From the NCBI RefSeq assembly GCF_028769735.1, contig NC_088179.1, positions 10,383,950 through 10,447,949 on the forward strand: DNA of 64,000 bases, given 5' to 3'. The translations under genes and the position numbers were made by a program. The notes beneath the pieces were generated by a model. That model was not told where the DNA came from, searched no databases, and was given only the letters and a program-made list of their open reading frames with translations. Position 1 is the first letter of the stretch. Every line of letters starts with the position of its first letter. This document shows, piece after piece, positions 1 to 15,000 of this stretch. The stretch is from Zonotrichia leucophrys gambelii. Lineage: Eukaryota; Chordata; Aves; Passeriformes; Passerellidae.

Positions 1-3000
1 CCTATAACTCTAATAACTAAGAGACTCTGAAGGTAAAACACACCATACAGGCTTTTATATTTTCCTCAGTTACTCAGAAACCTTTCATACATCCCCATTT
101 CTCCACACATGGGCAAAAGAATCATCTGAGAAGACCCTCTGAAAACCCTTCAACTTTCACTGACTGCCAGGGGTATATTTATAGCCTTGGATCAGAGGGT
201 TTCAGCCAAGCCCAAAATGACCAAGGCCATTTTTACATACCTACACCACAACTTAAATTAACTAATTAACATGAATGGAATAGTTTCATGAATGCATCAG
301 GACCAGGCTTCTTGTTCTCTCTGAATATACTCCACATAGATGACAGCACAGGGCAGTATTTCCCAAAAAAAGTCCACAAGTGAATCCTCTGCAGGTACCC
401 CAAAACAGCATGCCACTGTGCTGAGGGCTATGGAGAGCCTGGCAAGGTGGGATTCCATGCTCGGAGCTGGTCCACACAAGGAAGGACACTCCCGCAGCAC
501 CTCACACAGCATCAGCAATGGACAACCATCAGCAAAGCTCTGGATGACACGAGGTTAAACCCTCCACTGTCAATTCATTAATACTTTCCTCACCACATTT
601 AAAGAATTAAATGCTTCCCTGAATGGCCATATTTAAGTAATTTTTAAAAAAGATTAAAAGAGGGTGGAAGATAGTGAAGTTACCATTGGCGTTCTTGGCT
701 CACGAGAGCTGGGCTTCTCCCGGCCTGATAAACATAAAGCAGACTGCCTCCTGTGCCGGTGCCAGCTCAGCCCGGGGAATAAAAGATGTTTTCAATTCCG
801 GAAAAGATCCATGTGCATTGAAACACTGAGCACTCAGCAAGGCCTCAGTCCCTTACTCACAGTGCACAGGCCTGTGGGCGCCGGGGGCTGCTCAGAGTAT
901 GTAAAAATACGCATATGGCAAAGTTTTGCAGAAATGAGACCTTTGTTATTGTAAATACGTGCAGATTTTCATAGCAATTACATTGCAGTATTTTTAGGGG
1001 CATGACTTCTCTTTCTATTATTTCCATTGGCATGGCTTTTCCATTTCAGCTTGCTTTAGTTCCAGTTCTGTGATAATTTCATGGCAGTACCCTCACATGT
1101 GAGTATAGCAGCATGAAGGGCTCACCATTTTTAGGTGCGACTACTGAGGATTGTTCTGCAATTCAGAAGAGCAGGTTTACAGGATCTATTTATGGGTCTC
1201 ACTCTGTACCCAGCCTTTGAAAACATTTCAGACTTATTTTTGATAGAGAACACAGCTACTGAAAAAACACAGGGGTTGTCTAATCTGGCTTTTGGTATCA
1301 CAGAGCTCACCATCCCTAAAGTTCTTGCTTTCACCCCTGATCACCTAAAGTTGCAACGTATCTGTTAGTAAGGAAACCATCAGAGCTGAAGGAGTTCAAG
1401 GGGTGAATAAATTTAGGTATCTTCTCATTTGCCTTCAAGTTTTCTGAGCACCTCAATCACAGTTTTAGATGTTGTCTGAAACAGTAACAGATAAAACCGA
1501 ACTCTTAAAAAAGCAACAATTTAAGACAGAAAATCGCATGTAATCACACATCTATAGTAAATGAGGCACTACAGAAATGCCAGACTATGGAGGAGGTCAG
1601 ACTAAAGTGATACATGATTTGAAAGAAGGCAAACAGCTCTGCCGGGAATCAGCAAGGAAACCAGACAAGTTAATCACTCATTTGCAGTATGATACAACAG
1701 CCAAATGACACAGAAACCTCAGCATCAAGTCACCCAAGGAAACCACCATGCTGCAGAGCAGCCCAGGAAGCCCCTGCTTAGGAAACACACACACGACCTT
1801 GCTGAGCAGTGCTGGGAAACTGCAGGACCGGAAACAACTAAGGAGTACTGGAAAACTCAGAAGATACTCACAATCTGAAATAATTTCATCCTCCTGAGTT
1901 ACAGGTAGATCAGAGAGCTTGCAGGGCAGCTTGCTAAGAGGGAGTGATGCCAGTGAGATGCCCACCTGCAGAGTGCCCAAACCCCTGTGCTGGCCCATGG
2001 AGAACTGCAACAGGCAAAGCCAGGAGCCAACAGCAGAAAAACCTGAATTAACAGGGAGGCTGAGCAGAAATCCTGAGGACATAAGTACTTGCCTACCTCA
2101 ATTGCCCATTTTCTGGAAATATCAGTACCTCCGAACCCACCTTTCCTTTGCGGACGGCATAAAAAACATTAAGCTCTGCAAACAAATAGCTGCACAGCAC
2201 CTGGTACTGCTGACATCTCTTCACTAACCTGGTTTAGAAGCTGAAATAAACACTACACTTTTGTTTCTAAAGGCAAAAGCTGGTCATCAAAACCCATCTG
2301 TCACTGGCTGTGCTCCGAAACATCTCATGCTAAACCCCAGCTTGCAATTGTCCAAAGCACACTCCACTCACAGAGCTCCAATAGGAGCACTGACCAACCA
2401 CTTGTCTCCTTCAATACACTAGTGCTGTATTTTGCCCACTGATCTAGTTCTTGGAAAAGAAAAGGGAAAAAAAAAAAGGCATGACCCCCTGGCCCCTGAT
2501 CCAGCAGTAAACTTTTCAATATTTTAACAGTGATTTCAAACAGGAGCAAAGCCAAGCCTGTATCCTCAGATTATCCTTTGCAAAACCCCAGCATCAGTGT
2601 TAGCAAATGAAAAGATCAAGTCAGTTTGCTCAGACAGACTGTAATTTCTGTACCTATATTTATTAACAGTAGGTACATAAAACTGAGGAAAAGAAGTGCT
2701 AGAAAAACACACAGTGATGTTAACCACAATGGCAAACTGAATGTACTGATCCTTTCCTCCAGCCAGGAAACATTTTCAAGCTGTTTCTTTCAAGCTAGTC
2801 ACTGGGTAGGAAATGCTTTTTAGACAGAAAAATATTTTCTTTTCCAGAAGACACCATAAAACCCAGGCACAGAGCACAGTATATGTTTTGATGAGAATTA
2901 ATTACTTGTTTACTGTGGTAGTTCATTACACAGCTAATCCCCACACATTGTCTAAACAACTTATTTCCTATGGTGAGTGAGGAAAGGCCAACATAAACAA

Positions 3001-6000
3001 AACAGCCTGATTTTTTTCTAAAGAAGATGCAGATCACTGGCAACACATTTGCAGGGTGTAAAAAGCTGAAGAGCAACATTAGAGGATGTTCTTTGAGCAT
3101 CTTCTAGTTTTTTTTCTAAGTGAAGGTATTTTGGAATGAAATGTTACCAAATATAATGGAATTGAGATGTTCCACTATACAAAAATATTGTTCTAAACCA
3201 AGAGCTATTAATTCTTCAGAGCTGTGGGCTGTAGTTTATCATTAGCATCTAGAAGTGAAGGATGGTTATAACATTCAATTCCATTTCTCCCCAGTGACTA
3301 AATGATGTACTAGCTAAATCATTTATGAATGTCAAAGGGTGACAGTTTTCAATTAAGGTAATGAGATTCTAAAGGCTCTGGCCATCTGAACCCTGTTTGT
3401 GGATTCTCTTGCCAATTAAAAAAAAAAATCCAAAACAACAAAACACAAAAGGAAGCAGTCTGACAAACTGATTTTACTTAAACTGGGTGCTAACAATTTA
3501 GCATTAATCCTACCACATATCTGCTAGCTACATACCAAGAATAAATATTTATACTAGTCACCACATGCTGTTAGGCATTAACACAGGGTTAAGAAGATGT
3601 TAATTGAATCATATATGTTGGGAACTGAAATAATTTTGCTCTCCTTGTACTCTTCAGCTCCTCAGGCAAGGATCCAGCCTTTGTCCATACAGCATCTCAG
3701 CAAATGGACACACAGCATCCAAAGTCTGGATGCTCTAGGAGAAGAGGGCAAAACAGTCAAGGAAGAAAATCAAGAAACCGCCCACTGACACAGCAGGAGT
3801 GGGCAGCCTCCCCAGCAGACAAAGTGCCCTGCTGATTCTGGATCATGTCCAAACGAGGACACATCCCTCCAGTAGCAAACACTGCCTGGGTGTGGAGATA
3901 TATATTCCAGATTTTTGTAAATATGACCCCTATAAGTGAGCATCCTACCCATTAGACCCTTTACTGTTAACTTCCATGGAGTATCTGTAAGTACTGGTAG
4001 CAACAGCCATTATTCTTTTTAGCCATCTCACACCCACTGTCCCAAGCAATTCTTTATATTGACCCACTACTTTACAGGAATTAAAAAAAAAAAAAATCAA
4101 AAGAAACCCTAAAGAACAACTATACAGTGAAAGTGAAGATAAGCTTCTCAGGGTAAAACTTAAAACTCCCACAGAAGTTCAATAAAGTCAGAAAAGCAAC
4201 ACCACATTAGACTTGTTGGTTCAGACATTACTAAGCACTGGCCAGACTCCATGCTTTCCCTTTTTGTTTTACTTACAATTAGCTGGCAAGAGATGATTAG
4301 CTAGAAAAACCACATTTCCTTTTGACCTCCAGGTGTACAAAGCAGAACAGCAGTAAGTATTTCCTAAAGCAAACCCAGGATCTTTAGGCAGTGTGCAGTA
4401 AGGCTTCAAGCAACCACAGCAGCAAGTCACCACATAGTGTTTATGGCACAAACCCTCAGCTCCTGGTCTCTGAGTGTCATGGCACTGTCAGGCAGGCACC
4501 TGCCTCCAGATTCTTTTTCCAAAGCCTTTTTCCAAGGCTGGACCTGTACAAACTACTGCACACATGAGAACTTAAAGAGGACAAGATTATAGCATGAGCA
4601 CTGCCAGCTCAGCTTCCCGTTCTACTGGAGATCTGGACTTTACCATCTCTGTTCTCAGTTCATACCCATACTCAGGAAGAATCAGAAGGGCCAAAGGGTG
4701 CAACAACAATGCCAAGTATTGTAAATCACCCAGGCAAAGCAAGGGGAGTTACTCTGGTGCAGGCAGCTCTGCTCAGCAGGGAAATGTCCCCATACAGCAC
4801 ACAGGATGCAGTCACCTTGGCATTGCTAGCACTGAAACCATCTTCTTCCCAGTAGTAAAACTGATTACATTTAGGAGGTGATGATATGCTTGAAAGTCAT
4901 TCCTCACCCCCTCCAATAGATGGACAAATTGTGCTGTGTCACTTCCTGTTACAAAACAGTCCCCAATTCTCCTGGAAAGCTCCCAACAGCTCTGTTCCCT
5001 CCCTGGCCAGTCCATCCCACTGGCATTGCAAAGGGAGCCTTTACCTGCTCCTTTAGCCAGAGAGTTCCAACTCAAGGTTTTAATAAAATTCTACCTTAAA
5101 TAAAACTACTGCTGCCTATGAGACCTACTAACTGGGATACTACAAAGACTAACTTTTCTGGAAACTGTTGCACAGCCAAAAACCACTCTGGACTGAGGGC
5201 TCTGCAGCACAGCGGCAATTGTTAGCAGTGACTAACACTGTTATCTAGAACCCCTCAAACTTACATTACTTTACAACCAGCATGGGAAGTCAAATATGGT
5301 GCTGGCACGGCACTGTAAGGTCATTTTAAAGCAAACACCAAGTTACAGAGCTCAGTGGAGACCAGATTTAAAAACCTCCCAGAAAAAGTGTTTAAAAATC
5401 AAGAAAAAAAAATAAAAACTGACAGATTTTTTGGGAAATGAGGAAGACTATGACTGCACATGTATAGATTTGAGAGTAAGAATATGTTGAAAACAATACT
5501 TTCTTTTCCCAGGATGAGGCAGACTACTCTTTAACTTCAGTTTTGTAACGATAGATGCTGGAAAAGAAACATTTGTTTGTTCCTGAGAAACGTTGAAAAA
5601 AAAAATAAAAAGCAAAGTGGGTATTTTTCACCCTTTGAAGAAACAAATACATGACATTTTCACAAGAAAATGCGAAAAGAAGAAAAGGTCTCAGAAACAA
5701 ACCGGATCCACAAATAAGCAATACGGGTTTTGGCTGAAAGCAGAAAATATTTCCTGAGGCTCTGGAGGTGTGTCAGGCTCCTGGCTGTGCTGGGCAGCAG
5801 CTGCAGCACCACGGAGCACCAGGGCTGGTGATGCTCTGAGCCCAGTGCCAGACAGCTGCCACGGCCCTGCTCCCACCCTTCTGTGGCACAGTCCCTTTTC
5901 CCCCCACAGAGGGAAGCAACTGGGTGACTGTGATGTTATTAGCAATTCCCCAAGTGCTCTGTAAAGCAGTTTCCCCAGCCCCAATGAGCAGGCAGAGCAC

Positions 6001-9000
6001 TCGCTGTGTGACAGAGGCTCCTCTGGCAGATACTGAGCAGCCCCTTATCCAAACAGCATCAGGGCCTGCTCCAGGATGACCTCAACAAAAGGTCAACCCT
6101 CTTTCCAAAAAGAGAGTACAGAAACATTTAATTCAGCTCTCTTAGACATTAAGTCTTGTCTCATAAAGCTACTCTTAAAAAAAAAAAAATCAAGTAACAT
6201 TTGGGCTTTTAAAGAAACACATGAAGTTGCTTCTCAGTCATAATAAAAGAAACATAGTGTAACTCCACTGGCATAAGTATTGGCACTTAGACTTATACTA
6301 ATGCTCTAAAAATCTGAATTTGGACCAAAATCAAAACCCTCATATAGACAGGGGCAAAGTTTATCCCCAAGTGAACAAAATAACATCTCTTGTAGACATT
6401 AATGGCTTCTAAAACTCTCTAGCTTGATACGACATCAGTGATTTAAATGCCAAACCACATTCACTCTGTTTATCTTGGGAAGCTCCACATCCATGTAAGA
6501 ACACCCTCAGACCATAACAGAGGAATGAAAGGTCAGGCTGTAACTTTCAGACCCAGTGCAGAAAACTTAAACAAGGTATGGGCACTTCCCTGGTGAGTGC
6601 CACACACTGCAGCTGGCTATTTTTCAGATATCATGTAAGCAGCATGAATAACTCCTGATACAGAGAAATAAAAACTCAACTTGAAAAAAGCAATATAAAT
6701 ACACTCTGAAAGTAATTTAAACTAACTAGAAGTGAGCTATTTCAGTGCAAGATTTCTGCAGATGTGGCTCCTGAGCCATGCCAGGCTGCTCATGGACCTC
6801 TAAAGTCCCTAGCTAATGACCTGCTCCTCCCACACTCAGAAGTTCTACATCAATGTATAGCACTTAACTTCATTCAAAGCCTCCTCAGATTCTGTCTTTC
6901 TGACAAACACATGTAAATATCTTAATCTATACAAATCTCACTGCCCCACACAGCTGGACCATGCTCTGCCCTGCTGGAGCACAGTCCCAGGCTCAGAAAA
7001 CCTCTCAAGCTTGTCCAGTCACAGGGGTGAAAACCATAAGCTGCAGCTCTGAATGTCTCTTTCCAATTGAAGATCTGTCCACGACTCATTTCAGCTCACA
7101 CTTTCAGCTCAGCATCTCTTCAAATGTGACTTTTCCTTAGGGGGGATGAGCTCCACCACTTCTGCAGCCTGAAACTTGTCAGCATTTTAAATGTGAGCAG
7201 GATGGGGGAGAATGACTCCAGGAAAGGAATTATGAGCGCTAACTAGAATTTATCACTAGAATAAGTGAGTATTTTTCACTGTCTTGAAGTGCCAGGGCTT
7301 TTCACTACCCTTGATTACAAAAGGCAGTCATCTCATTCATTTAGAGATGGCTTTCAGGCTGGCCACAATGCCCAGACAGGCTGCCCTGTGCCCTGGCAGA
7401 CCCTGCACCAGACTGATATTGCTGACAGGGCTATTTCCCACACCAGGTAGCCCCACTTCCAACTGGACATCCCCACGGAAATTATCTGAGCTCTGTGCAT
7501 GATGTACATTGAGGAAAACAAAATCCCAAGACTTCAGAGGGGGTTAAATCCCAGGAGCTCTGGGTCCTGTTCCCAAGCCAGAAGCTGCAGGACTGTGAAG
7601 GGCAGGCACAAGGAGTCACACACGACCTCAACAGCTACAAGAAAAAAAACTGAGTATTGCAACACCCACCCGTGGGAAAAAGGCAACAGCAGATCCTATC
7701 TGCGCTCCTGCAACCTTTCAAATTGTTCTACTCCTCCTTCCATAGCAACTCTGTATTTTAGGGGTACAAGATTGAAACGTTGCCCTTTGAAAATGTTACA
7801 TGTCCCAGCACTAAGCTTCAGGCTCTTTAATGAAAAAAAGAGCCTCTAAACACCAGATCAAAACAAGTCAGTCACAAACAAATGCTTCCTAACATTCCTT
7901 ATAAACCACAGAAAAGTTACATTGCCATCTCAAATGGCAAGATAAAAGTTAATGGATTCAAAGGCCTATCCTATGCACTGAGATGAGGCTGCATGCCTAA
8001 ATCTGAGTGATTTAACACTCGTTTATCAAAGTGAACTGTCCAATCTCAGAAAGTAACATCCCTTCTGCAGCCTTCAGCACCGATGCTCCATCAACAAGAA
8101 TGTCACAGAGAGGGTTCCACCTCCCTCATTATCCCAACAGGAGCACTGCTGATGGCAGCACAGCACAGCCTGAGCACAGCCAGGACCACAAATCCACAGT
8201 TCCAGAGCAGCAGGGGTGAACCTGAACCCAGCTCAAGGCCTGGCCAGTCCCTATGCCTCGTCCTTGGCTGGAGCATCTCGGGGCTTTGGGTGTCTCAGAA
8301 ATCAATGATGGGTTTTTTCTTTGTTACCTACCAGCAAAAGCCAGCACCCAGCGCTCCTCAGCAGCACTGCACATCCCTCCAGCACTCTGCTCTAGCAGGA
8401 GGCACCAAAGCTGTCTTTACTATCAGGATTTTCTCAAACACACAGAACCAAGCTCAATAGGGCCTTTCAGCCACACTATCAAGAGGCCGACATAAAATTT
8501 TCAAAATATCCTTCCTTCTAATTCTAATCCAAACAACAGAGCACAGCTGTGAAAACTGAAGCCTGTACAGATCTGAGCTGTATGGGCTCCTTCTTAAAAG
8601 CACTGGGACAGGATTCAAGCTTCTACATTTTCTGATTCAAATTTATAGTCAGGCACAGAAAATTCCCATGGACTAGGGAAAAAAGAAAAATGCTTAAGCT
8701 GACAAGTTTCTGAAAGATGAAAAAAATTCACTGCTGTCTTCTGCTGACACACTGTGCAGGGAGCTGGGACAGAGGTCCACACTATCCCCTGACAACCAGG
8801 CAGCTCAGGGAGCTGCCAACTGGTGTTTGCTCAAGTTCCAAAAGGTACTTTTCTGGTCAAAAACCAGAAAAAATATAATAAATGCCACATGGAAAAGCTA
8901 AAATTTGCAAAAGGTTTGGTTAAATAAATAGCCTCAAATGAAGGAAAAAGGATTAAAACACTGTTTTCGAAGTCTGATGTATTTTTTTTCTAGCAATTTT

Positions 9001-12000
9001 GCCACTTGTCTTTTCACTCTCCAGCTCAGAGCCAAAGCCAGAATAACCAGCACACCATAATACAATTCGCAGTGCTCCTCTCCCCCGCAGAAGGGAATAC
9101 TAGAGAACCAAGGACAGAATTCCATAACACAACACTAGAAACCAAGTTCAGCATACTAATTTGGATGGGACAGTTTTGATGAATACTAACAGATATTTAG
9201 TTTGCCTGTTTTTCTTAAGCAGAATGACAGGGAAGGAGGGAAGAGTGATTTCTCTCCCCAAGAAACTACCGTTTTCAGGTCAGTGTCACCATGAACAGTT
9301 CAGAAAGCACAGATTAATCCTGACATCAGGAAAGTTGGTCCCCGGCTTCTGAGGAAAGCCACAGAGCAGCTGAGAGTCACTCTGGAGAGCCTCTCCCTGT
9401 AGCCATTCAGAGAAGGAATGTTGCATCCAACCATCCCTCCTGCTCCTCAACATCCAGACTCCGGGAGGAAAAGGAGAGATAGAAACTTGCAGGTTCAGAT
9501 GGTGTTTTTGATGTTGCCACAATCACAATGTCTTGGCCCCTCACAGACCCCAAACTCCTCTAAACCTGCCTTCCAGCCAGCAGAATTACTCAAGAAGCTC
9601 CGCAGCAGAGACAACTTTTCATTTTAAATGAGACTATACAATCCCTCTGGATCTCCTGTAAGAGTCCAATGGATGGGTTTCCTGCCCTGCTCTTGAGGCT
9701 CAGGGTTGGTACTGACCCCAGTGAAGTTTGGATCAGATCCCACTGCAAGAGCTTCAAAGCAGTGACTTCACCAGTGGGACCAGATTGAACATCAGTTCTC
9801 CTCTCCAGACACTCAGTGAGTGGGTAAGATTTCACAAGAGCACAGCCCACCAGGTAAAACACTGTCTGGAAAAGCCTGGCCTTGAACAAAGCTGAATACA
9901 GCCAGCTGAAGACTTGTAAACTTACTCTGGGGTCATCCTGCAAGCCTCACATGAGATGTATGGAACAATCATCTCTCAAACCAGAGGGAGCTTGGCTTGG
10001 GAAGAAAGAGGTGGCCACAAATCTGAGCACCAGGACACTTAATTACATTTCTATCTGCTCTCAGTGTTCTTGGCAGCTCCCATCAAATATATCTGGAGAA
10101 AATGTTTTCATGTGAGGAGACATTTGAAAATTGTCTGGCATAACACAGATCAAGGCCACAAAGGGTGATGGTGCAAGGACTCTGACAGCCCCGGTGCTGT
10201 CCCAAACCCAGCAGCACTGTGGTCACAGCACAGCTCCGTCAGCAAAACTCACCAGCAGCAACTCAGGTTAGAAATGCTCCTGCCCACATTGCCTGGAAGC
10301 AAAACCAGCCATTAATCTGTGAAAGGGACATTTATTTAAATGGTCCCAATGAAAACACTTATGGAGGCTTTTCAAAGACCAACACTTCTGAAGTCGTCAC
10401 CAAACTGCCAAGGCGTCAGTGCTACCAGACCAACTTAGTCATTCTGCGGCTATGTGTAATTTTGTAGAAGCAACATCATTAAAAGAAAATTAAATACTGG
10501 CAATACACAACTTTTCTTTTTTCCTTTAGCTTCTGTGCAAAGATTTATACTTGCACTCTGTATTTTCAGGGTGTCAGCAGGAAAAACAAATCATGAAATG
10601 CTACATTAGGTCTTCTCAGGACACTTGTACAATCATCCACATTTAACATCTTTGGTCAAAGAATTCTGATACACTTATTCAGAAACAGCTCAGAAGACTT
10701 CACACTGTCACATGTAACTCTTCCAGCTATTATATGAAATACAATTAAGTTCAATTCCTATACATGAAAGCACTATGGGGAAAAAAATACTGTAAGTACT
10801 AAACATTGCTTAAAGGGACTTTTCAGCTACACATTTACCTGTCTCTGGGTAATCAGACTCTCCTCTTGCCTGCACAGAGATACATCAAAACACAGTAGTG
10901 CTCTAAGGGTGAGGACACCTAGCCCAACACCGCAGCACCAACCCAAGGCATGTCTGCAGAGAACACAGCCATGCCTGGAAGGAAACGTCTGGGACATCAC
11001 TGCTGACTGTCCTGTCCTGTCCGGCTGGGTGACACCAGGGACACACAAAATCTGAAGCAGGCACTTAAAATTCTGAAGTAGACTGAATTATTTAGCTTGC
11101 CTTTCTTCAAGGAAATCACTGCTTAAATGTTTTGTCTTGGTCATCAAACAGGCTGGCACTTTCATAAACAGAAACTAGTATTACACTATAAGTGAACCCT
11201 GAAGATCATTTCCCAGGGGGCTTTCCACAAAGCTCTCATTGATTTTGATTTTCTTTTGGTCATAGAATGCTTCCCAAAATTAACATTTCTCCAGAGACAT
11301 TCATTTTCTACAAAGAATAAATAATGTAGAAAGAAAGGAACTGCCTGAGTTAAGTGGTGCCAGATGAGCCTCCTGGAATCACAGGGCTTTGTTTTAAAGA
11401 TTCCTGACTGCTGTAAAGTCATAGCAGCAAACGAGTGCAAAACTCTGATGCCTCAAAAGATATCCTGAAGCCATATAGTGCCAAAACACCGGGCTGTAAG
11501 ACTTCAGACGTTTGCAGCCACATGACTCAGGCTTAAATTTCAAATACTTACCATTTTTTCCTTCTGACATAATATTTAATGAAACCAGAGTTCAGTAGTA
11601 GTATCAGTCCTGCTATACATGTCTTGCAGGAGTTTCTGCCTAGACAGCTGTTTGTGTGCTTACAGCTAGCTTGTGTTTGGCTTAGAAAGGCTTTCCATAT
11701 GCTTTAAAAATTGGAAAACTATTGTTTTAACTGACTGTATGCTGTTATTTTTAACACACATATGCATGTGAACATTGAAAAGGATTAGAAGCTCATTTTG
11801 AAAGCACCAATAGCACCTAAAACCACATTACAGCTGAACACATGCAAACATGTCACCAAACCACAGTGGCTGTGATCAGAAACCATCACACATGTGTAGG
11901 TCTACCCAGAGCTCGCGTCTCTTTAGTGAAAAATCTTTTCAATGCTCCTTATACATGAAAGGCAATTGATGTGTATACTAGTGGTAGTGGATGCATGTAA

Positions 12001-15000
12001 TATACATGAAATTAGCAACAGTCTACAATCACAAAATTTAAAAGTAGATTGAAGGTGCAAGGCTACAGATATATTAACAAATTCCTGTAAAAAAAGGAAT
12101 ATGCTTATGAGGTCTTGGAAAACAGTGCTCAGAGCGCAGCCCAAAGGTGAGCAGCAACACCCCAATACTGCTGCTTTCAATTTTTCACTTCCATTAACAG
12201 CTACACTGTTGTTTTACTGTTCATAAAGATGTGGAAATACACTACAGCAGCCACTCAAAGACTATGGTAAAGCAACCTTACACAATCTTAGTTCTCATGG
12301 ATTTCAGAGGACCTGCACAAGTTATATGATGGCAGAATTAAGCCCTGGGGTTCAGGAAATCCAACCTGCCCCAGTAAAGGACTTGAAACTCTCTGCCCTT
12401 CATCACCTGCTTCACATCATCTCATCTTGCCCACACACAGCTCTCCTGCACAGTATTTCACAGCACATCAGGAGAGATGTGGAGCTTTATGAAATAAATT
12501 CTAACAATACACTACAGCCATCCATTAATAAATCCTTGCCCAAAAATGGCCCCAAACTGTGGGTTTTCATCAGAATACTGAACTTCCAGATGAGCAGACA
12601 ATCACTGAAGTCCTACTGTGAACACTTGGCCATCTGCATGCCTGTATGAAGCCAAGCAGTGTCCAGCCCAAAGCTCCATGACACACATGCTGTCTGTTCC
12701 CCTCTTCCCCTCCTCACTCATCTGAGCCCACCCACAGAAGCAGAGTGAGACTTTCTCCACAAAGAGGGCTCATGGGCATGGCTCAGTTCAGGGACACTTG
12801 GCAATACAGCCCAAGGCTGGGCAGCACCAGAACCGCTGCTCTGGGGGAAAAGCTGTTTGAACATGTTACCCTGTTACCCACACATGTCAAGAGAAGCAGG
12901 GAAACTTGCAAGCAGGGCTTATAAACAGCACAGCCTCAGAAACTATGCACCCACTGGGATTTATTATCTAGAAACAATGTCTGGCATCAAGCTTCCAGGA
13001 AAAATTAGGCTACAGAGCAAATAGCAGCCACCTCTCAGGCTGTGAGAACACCTTGCTTGTTTCCAAACACCACTTCAGAGTCCTCACGGGAGCATCACTG
13101 AGACCATCAGCTCCAAAACCCCAGCTGTGCTGCCAAGGGCTGCTGAACCAGGCACAGAGGGACATTTGGAAATAGTTTTAAAGAAAGATTTCACAATATT
13201 TTTGGCATCATTTCAACAAGTGCCACTGCCACAAGCATCAAGCTACACATCAGTGCCCACTGCTTATAACCATTGATAAGGTCTGCTGCAAACAGAGCAA
13301 GGCAATCAGATCAGGCAGGTACAGTGAGCTCAGGACTGGAGTCTCTGCATTCCCAGCAGGGGGAATGACCTTTAAATACCTGAAGCAACCTTGGCTGCTG
13401 CTCCAGGGAAGACTGGGAGGTACATACATGTTCCATATGCTCACCTGCACTTTACCGAACACAAGCCAGGAATGCCACCACAGAAATTAGAAGCAAAAAA
13501 GTCTCATAAACAGATACAGTCCCAGATCATCTCTCTTAAGTGTGAATAATGCTAATCCTGTATTACCTGCAAAATCATCATCTTCTTACCACATCAGAGA
13601 CTCGCTGATCCCTGTGGTATATTCCTGCAACATCCCAGATGTAGGATTTCACATGTAACTGCCTGTCCCACTAACTTTTGAGAAAACAGACAAAACTTCA
13701 ATGCTGCTATAGGTGAAAGAATCATAAAAAGTGAACGGAAAGAAAAAGCAAAAGCAAGCTTTGCTGTATTATATTTTCAAGAAGAAACCTCAATATCTGC
13801 ATTTTCTAGGATGTCTTCTAATCCATTTAATTCAATTCTATATATCTTCCAGAAACAGAGAGGCTTCTTCATTAAATGGCAGCATAATAGGAAAAGCTTC
13901 CATCAGAGGGAAGCAGAGACAGGCTGACAAAAACAAAATAAAACAAAAAACAAACCCAAATTAAAAAACAAGCTTATTCCAGCAAAGCCAGAAACCAAGG
14001 CTCTGGGAAGGGGGGCACATTTCAGCAGCAGATGAAGCTTTCAGCAGCAAATGGCTACAACAGCAGGAGAGACAAGTCCAGCTCATGCCCCAGCTCACAG
14101 TGTTCTGTAACCCAGCTGCTGATGACACTTCATTCCTATTGCGTATGCGTGAGCTTTGCTGCTGACCTCACTACTGGAATTGTACCATCCAGTCAATGCC
14201 AAAAACTTCAGCACAAACTATGAAACTTGACAGGACTGAGCACATTTGGAACAGGAGATTTTGCGTGAACGGCAGCAGACCAGGAATGTGCAGTCTTGTC
14301 ATCCTTTGAGTGGGACTGGGAAAGGAGGCCCGTGAGCAATTGAGGACCATGGCACAGCTGGTCAGAACATGACAGGAGCCTTCACACTGCGATGGCCACT
14401 GCCATTTCAGTTAAATGCACACAGCTTGCCTTAGCTCTGAGGGCAGGACCGACCCGTACCAACAGGCATCCACTTCCAAAGGCAGTTCATACTTTCCCTT
14501 ACTGAACCAGGCCAAAAGAAATATTCTGAGAGATGAAAATATTTTCTTTGCCGTTTTACTTAGTACAGAGCTACACCACGGACTAACAACAGTCCTGCAC
14601 TTCCCCACAGCTGGATATTGACACAAGATACGTCTGTGTCAAAACTAAGTCACATACTGTGCACACATTAGAACATCAAGAAAGCTGGGCCAGCTCCACA
14701 CTTCCTGCACCCATACATCAGCCTGATGTAAAAGACAGGGCTGTATCTGCCATTATACATCCCCTAAATATCCTGCAGTAGTGACTTGCCATAACTGTAA
14801 TCCTAGAATACATTAATAGAGACCATAAGACGTCATCTACTCTTCCCAGTGACCACAAACCACTCTGCTACAACCAAAATCCCACACCCAGAGCCTCACA
14901 ACACTTGCTTGTCAGCCAGAGAGAGCTAGTGATGCCAAGGACAGGCAGAGGGCCCCCCTTCAACACCCCCATAGCACCAACATTTGTTTTACAGCAGTTA

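Noticed and set aside
1678..2082. 134-codon minus-strand open frame in the PID1 intron
   Set aside because: It is Leu/Ser/Cys-rich, resembles translated low-complexity intronic DNA, and has no acceptor/donor pair or family resemblance.
14802..14870. Possible old CR1 LINE 3'-end fragment
   Set aside because: A few words resemble the CR1 tail (CCTAGAAT, GACCATAAGA, CATCTACTC), but the match is too short and diverged to claim without a repeat library.
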